DNA of 7,143 nucleotides from the NCBI GenBank assembly GCA_029288115.1, contig JARFPV010000031.1, forward strand, positions 1-7,143. The letters run 5' to 3'. Origin of the DNA: Akkermansiaceae bacterium (lineage in GTDB: Bacteria; Verrucomicrobiota; Verrucomicrobiia; Verrucomicrobiales; Akkermansiaceae). Below the pieces are notes generated by a model. The model was not told where the DNA came from and did not search any database. It saw only the letters and a list, made by a program, of their open reading frames with translations. Position 1 is the first letter of the stretch. Every line of letters starts with the position of its first letter. A program made the position numbers and the translations under genes. Shown here piece by piece: positions 6,729-7,143 of the stretch.

Positions 6729-7111
6729 TTATCTGCTTTGTGGGGCGAGCTTGGCTTCGATTTCAGATCGTAAACTGTCAAAAACCGCCAGCACTCCCGC
6801 GCCCTCTTCCATGACTCCGACGGGAAGCCCCTTGGCACTGGCTCTAACGAACAGGTCATCTCGCGGGATCACATTTCGCATCACCATGTTTTGCGGCAGT
6901 AAATTCCTTAATGCCTGAACCGCTTCCAGACTCTCTGCCAGTCGATTCTGAACCATGGTCATAACGACTCCCAATACAGTCAATCCGGGGTTCACAACTC
7001 GCATGCGAGTCAGAGCCTCCAACATCTTAGGCACTGATCGCACTCCCAACGGCTCAGCCTGCTGGGGAACGATCACTGAATCACAAGCCGAAAGCACATC
7101 GGCAGTAACTC
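6729..7111 (-). CDS. ParA/MinD-family ATPase, C-terminal part only
   Basis: The gene ends at TAA 6731-6729 and is open upstream: the frame continues past 7097 (VTAD precedes the GTG codon there) up to the contig end at 7111. It encodes 126 visible residues, roughly the C-terminal half of a ParA of about 250-290 residues. The Walker A and the other N-terminal nucleotide-binding motifs lie beyond the window. Recognisable ParA elements are LSACDSVIVPQQAEPLGVRS (compare ParA aaD.vliPvq.E...l.g), LGVVMTM near the middle, and VIPRDDLFVRASAKGLPV, the ParA IPRn..lseA...GkPi element. GTG at 7097 is an internal Val codon, not the start. ParA proteins position chromosomes, plasmids or polar complexes; no ParB is visible here. 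The 3-base gap to the roadblock-like gene points to a functional pair. It could instead be a MinD- or CpsD-like member, but the ParA pattern fits best. Confidence 0.82.
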
Positions 7112-7143
7112 CTGTCTCTTATACACATCTGACGCTGCCGACG
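7112..7143. other. Illumina Nextera transposase adapter (sequencing artefact)
   Basis: These 32 bases match the reverse complement of the Nextera Read 1 adapter. CTGTCTCTTATACACATCT (7112-7130) is the 19-base Tn5 mosaic end and GACGCTGCCGACG (7131-7143) is the Read 1 tail, lacking only its last A. The sequence is not genomic, so the natural contig ends at 7111. In the minus-strand ATPase frame it introduces a TAA at 7121-7119. Confidence 0.97.

Noticed and set aside
1..7111. CRISPR arrays, tRNA/rRNA genes, insertion sequences and phage genes.
   Set aside because: No regularly spaced repeats, RNA gene signatures, transposase frames or terminal inverted repeats were seen; the Tn5 mosaic end at 7112 is library adapter, not a resident transposon.

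Overview
The window reads as a gene-dense piece of a bacterial chromosome or metagenomic contig, with seven protein genes (two of them cut by the window edges) and no intergenic gap above about 100 bases. The gene mix is a Tat-exported FAD oxidoreductase with an N-terminal beta domain, an intradiol-type dioxygenase, an NHL propeller, and a ParA/roadblock pair. It best suggests a member of the Planctomycetota-Verrucomicrobiota group, probably Verrucomicrobiota. That placement rests on family types and style only and is an inference; no rRNA or marker gene is present.

Left half (1-4336, plus strand): four co-directional genes. They are the 3' end of an intradiol ring-cleavage dioxygenase (1-390), a Tat-signal FAD-dependent oxidoreductase (472-2265), a three-helix membrane protein with an extracytoplasmic DUF2271-like domain (2276-3211), and an exported NHL beta-propeller with a His-rich N-terminus (3311-4336). 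Spacings are 81, 10 and 99 bases. Three products carry export signals or membrane helices and two look like redox enzymes. The block therefore looks like an uncharacterised extracytoplasmic oxidation module, though its substrate cannot be read from the sequence.

Middle (4386-5045, plus strand): a membrane-anchored FHA-domain protein with an acidic tail. It is preceded by the only clear Shine-Dalgarno sequence in the window. It converges with the next gene across only 11 bases.

Right half (5057-7111, minus strand): read in transcription order, a ParA/MinD-type ATPase (5' part missing), a proline-rich protein with a C-terminal roadblock/LC7-like domain starting 3 bases after the ATPase stop, and then, 61 bases on, a lipoate-protein ligase/octanoyltransferase-family enzyme. 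The ATPase and roadblock-like genes look translationally paired and suggest a positioning or polarity module.

The last 32 bases (7112-7143) are not biological. They match the Illumina Nextera transposase adapter, so the contig really ends at 7111. The adapter places a false in-frame stop upstream of the ATPase fragment. Plus-strand sequence is C-rich over G in both halves, which argues for one replication strand rather than a chimeric join.
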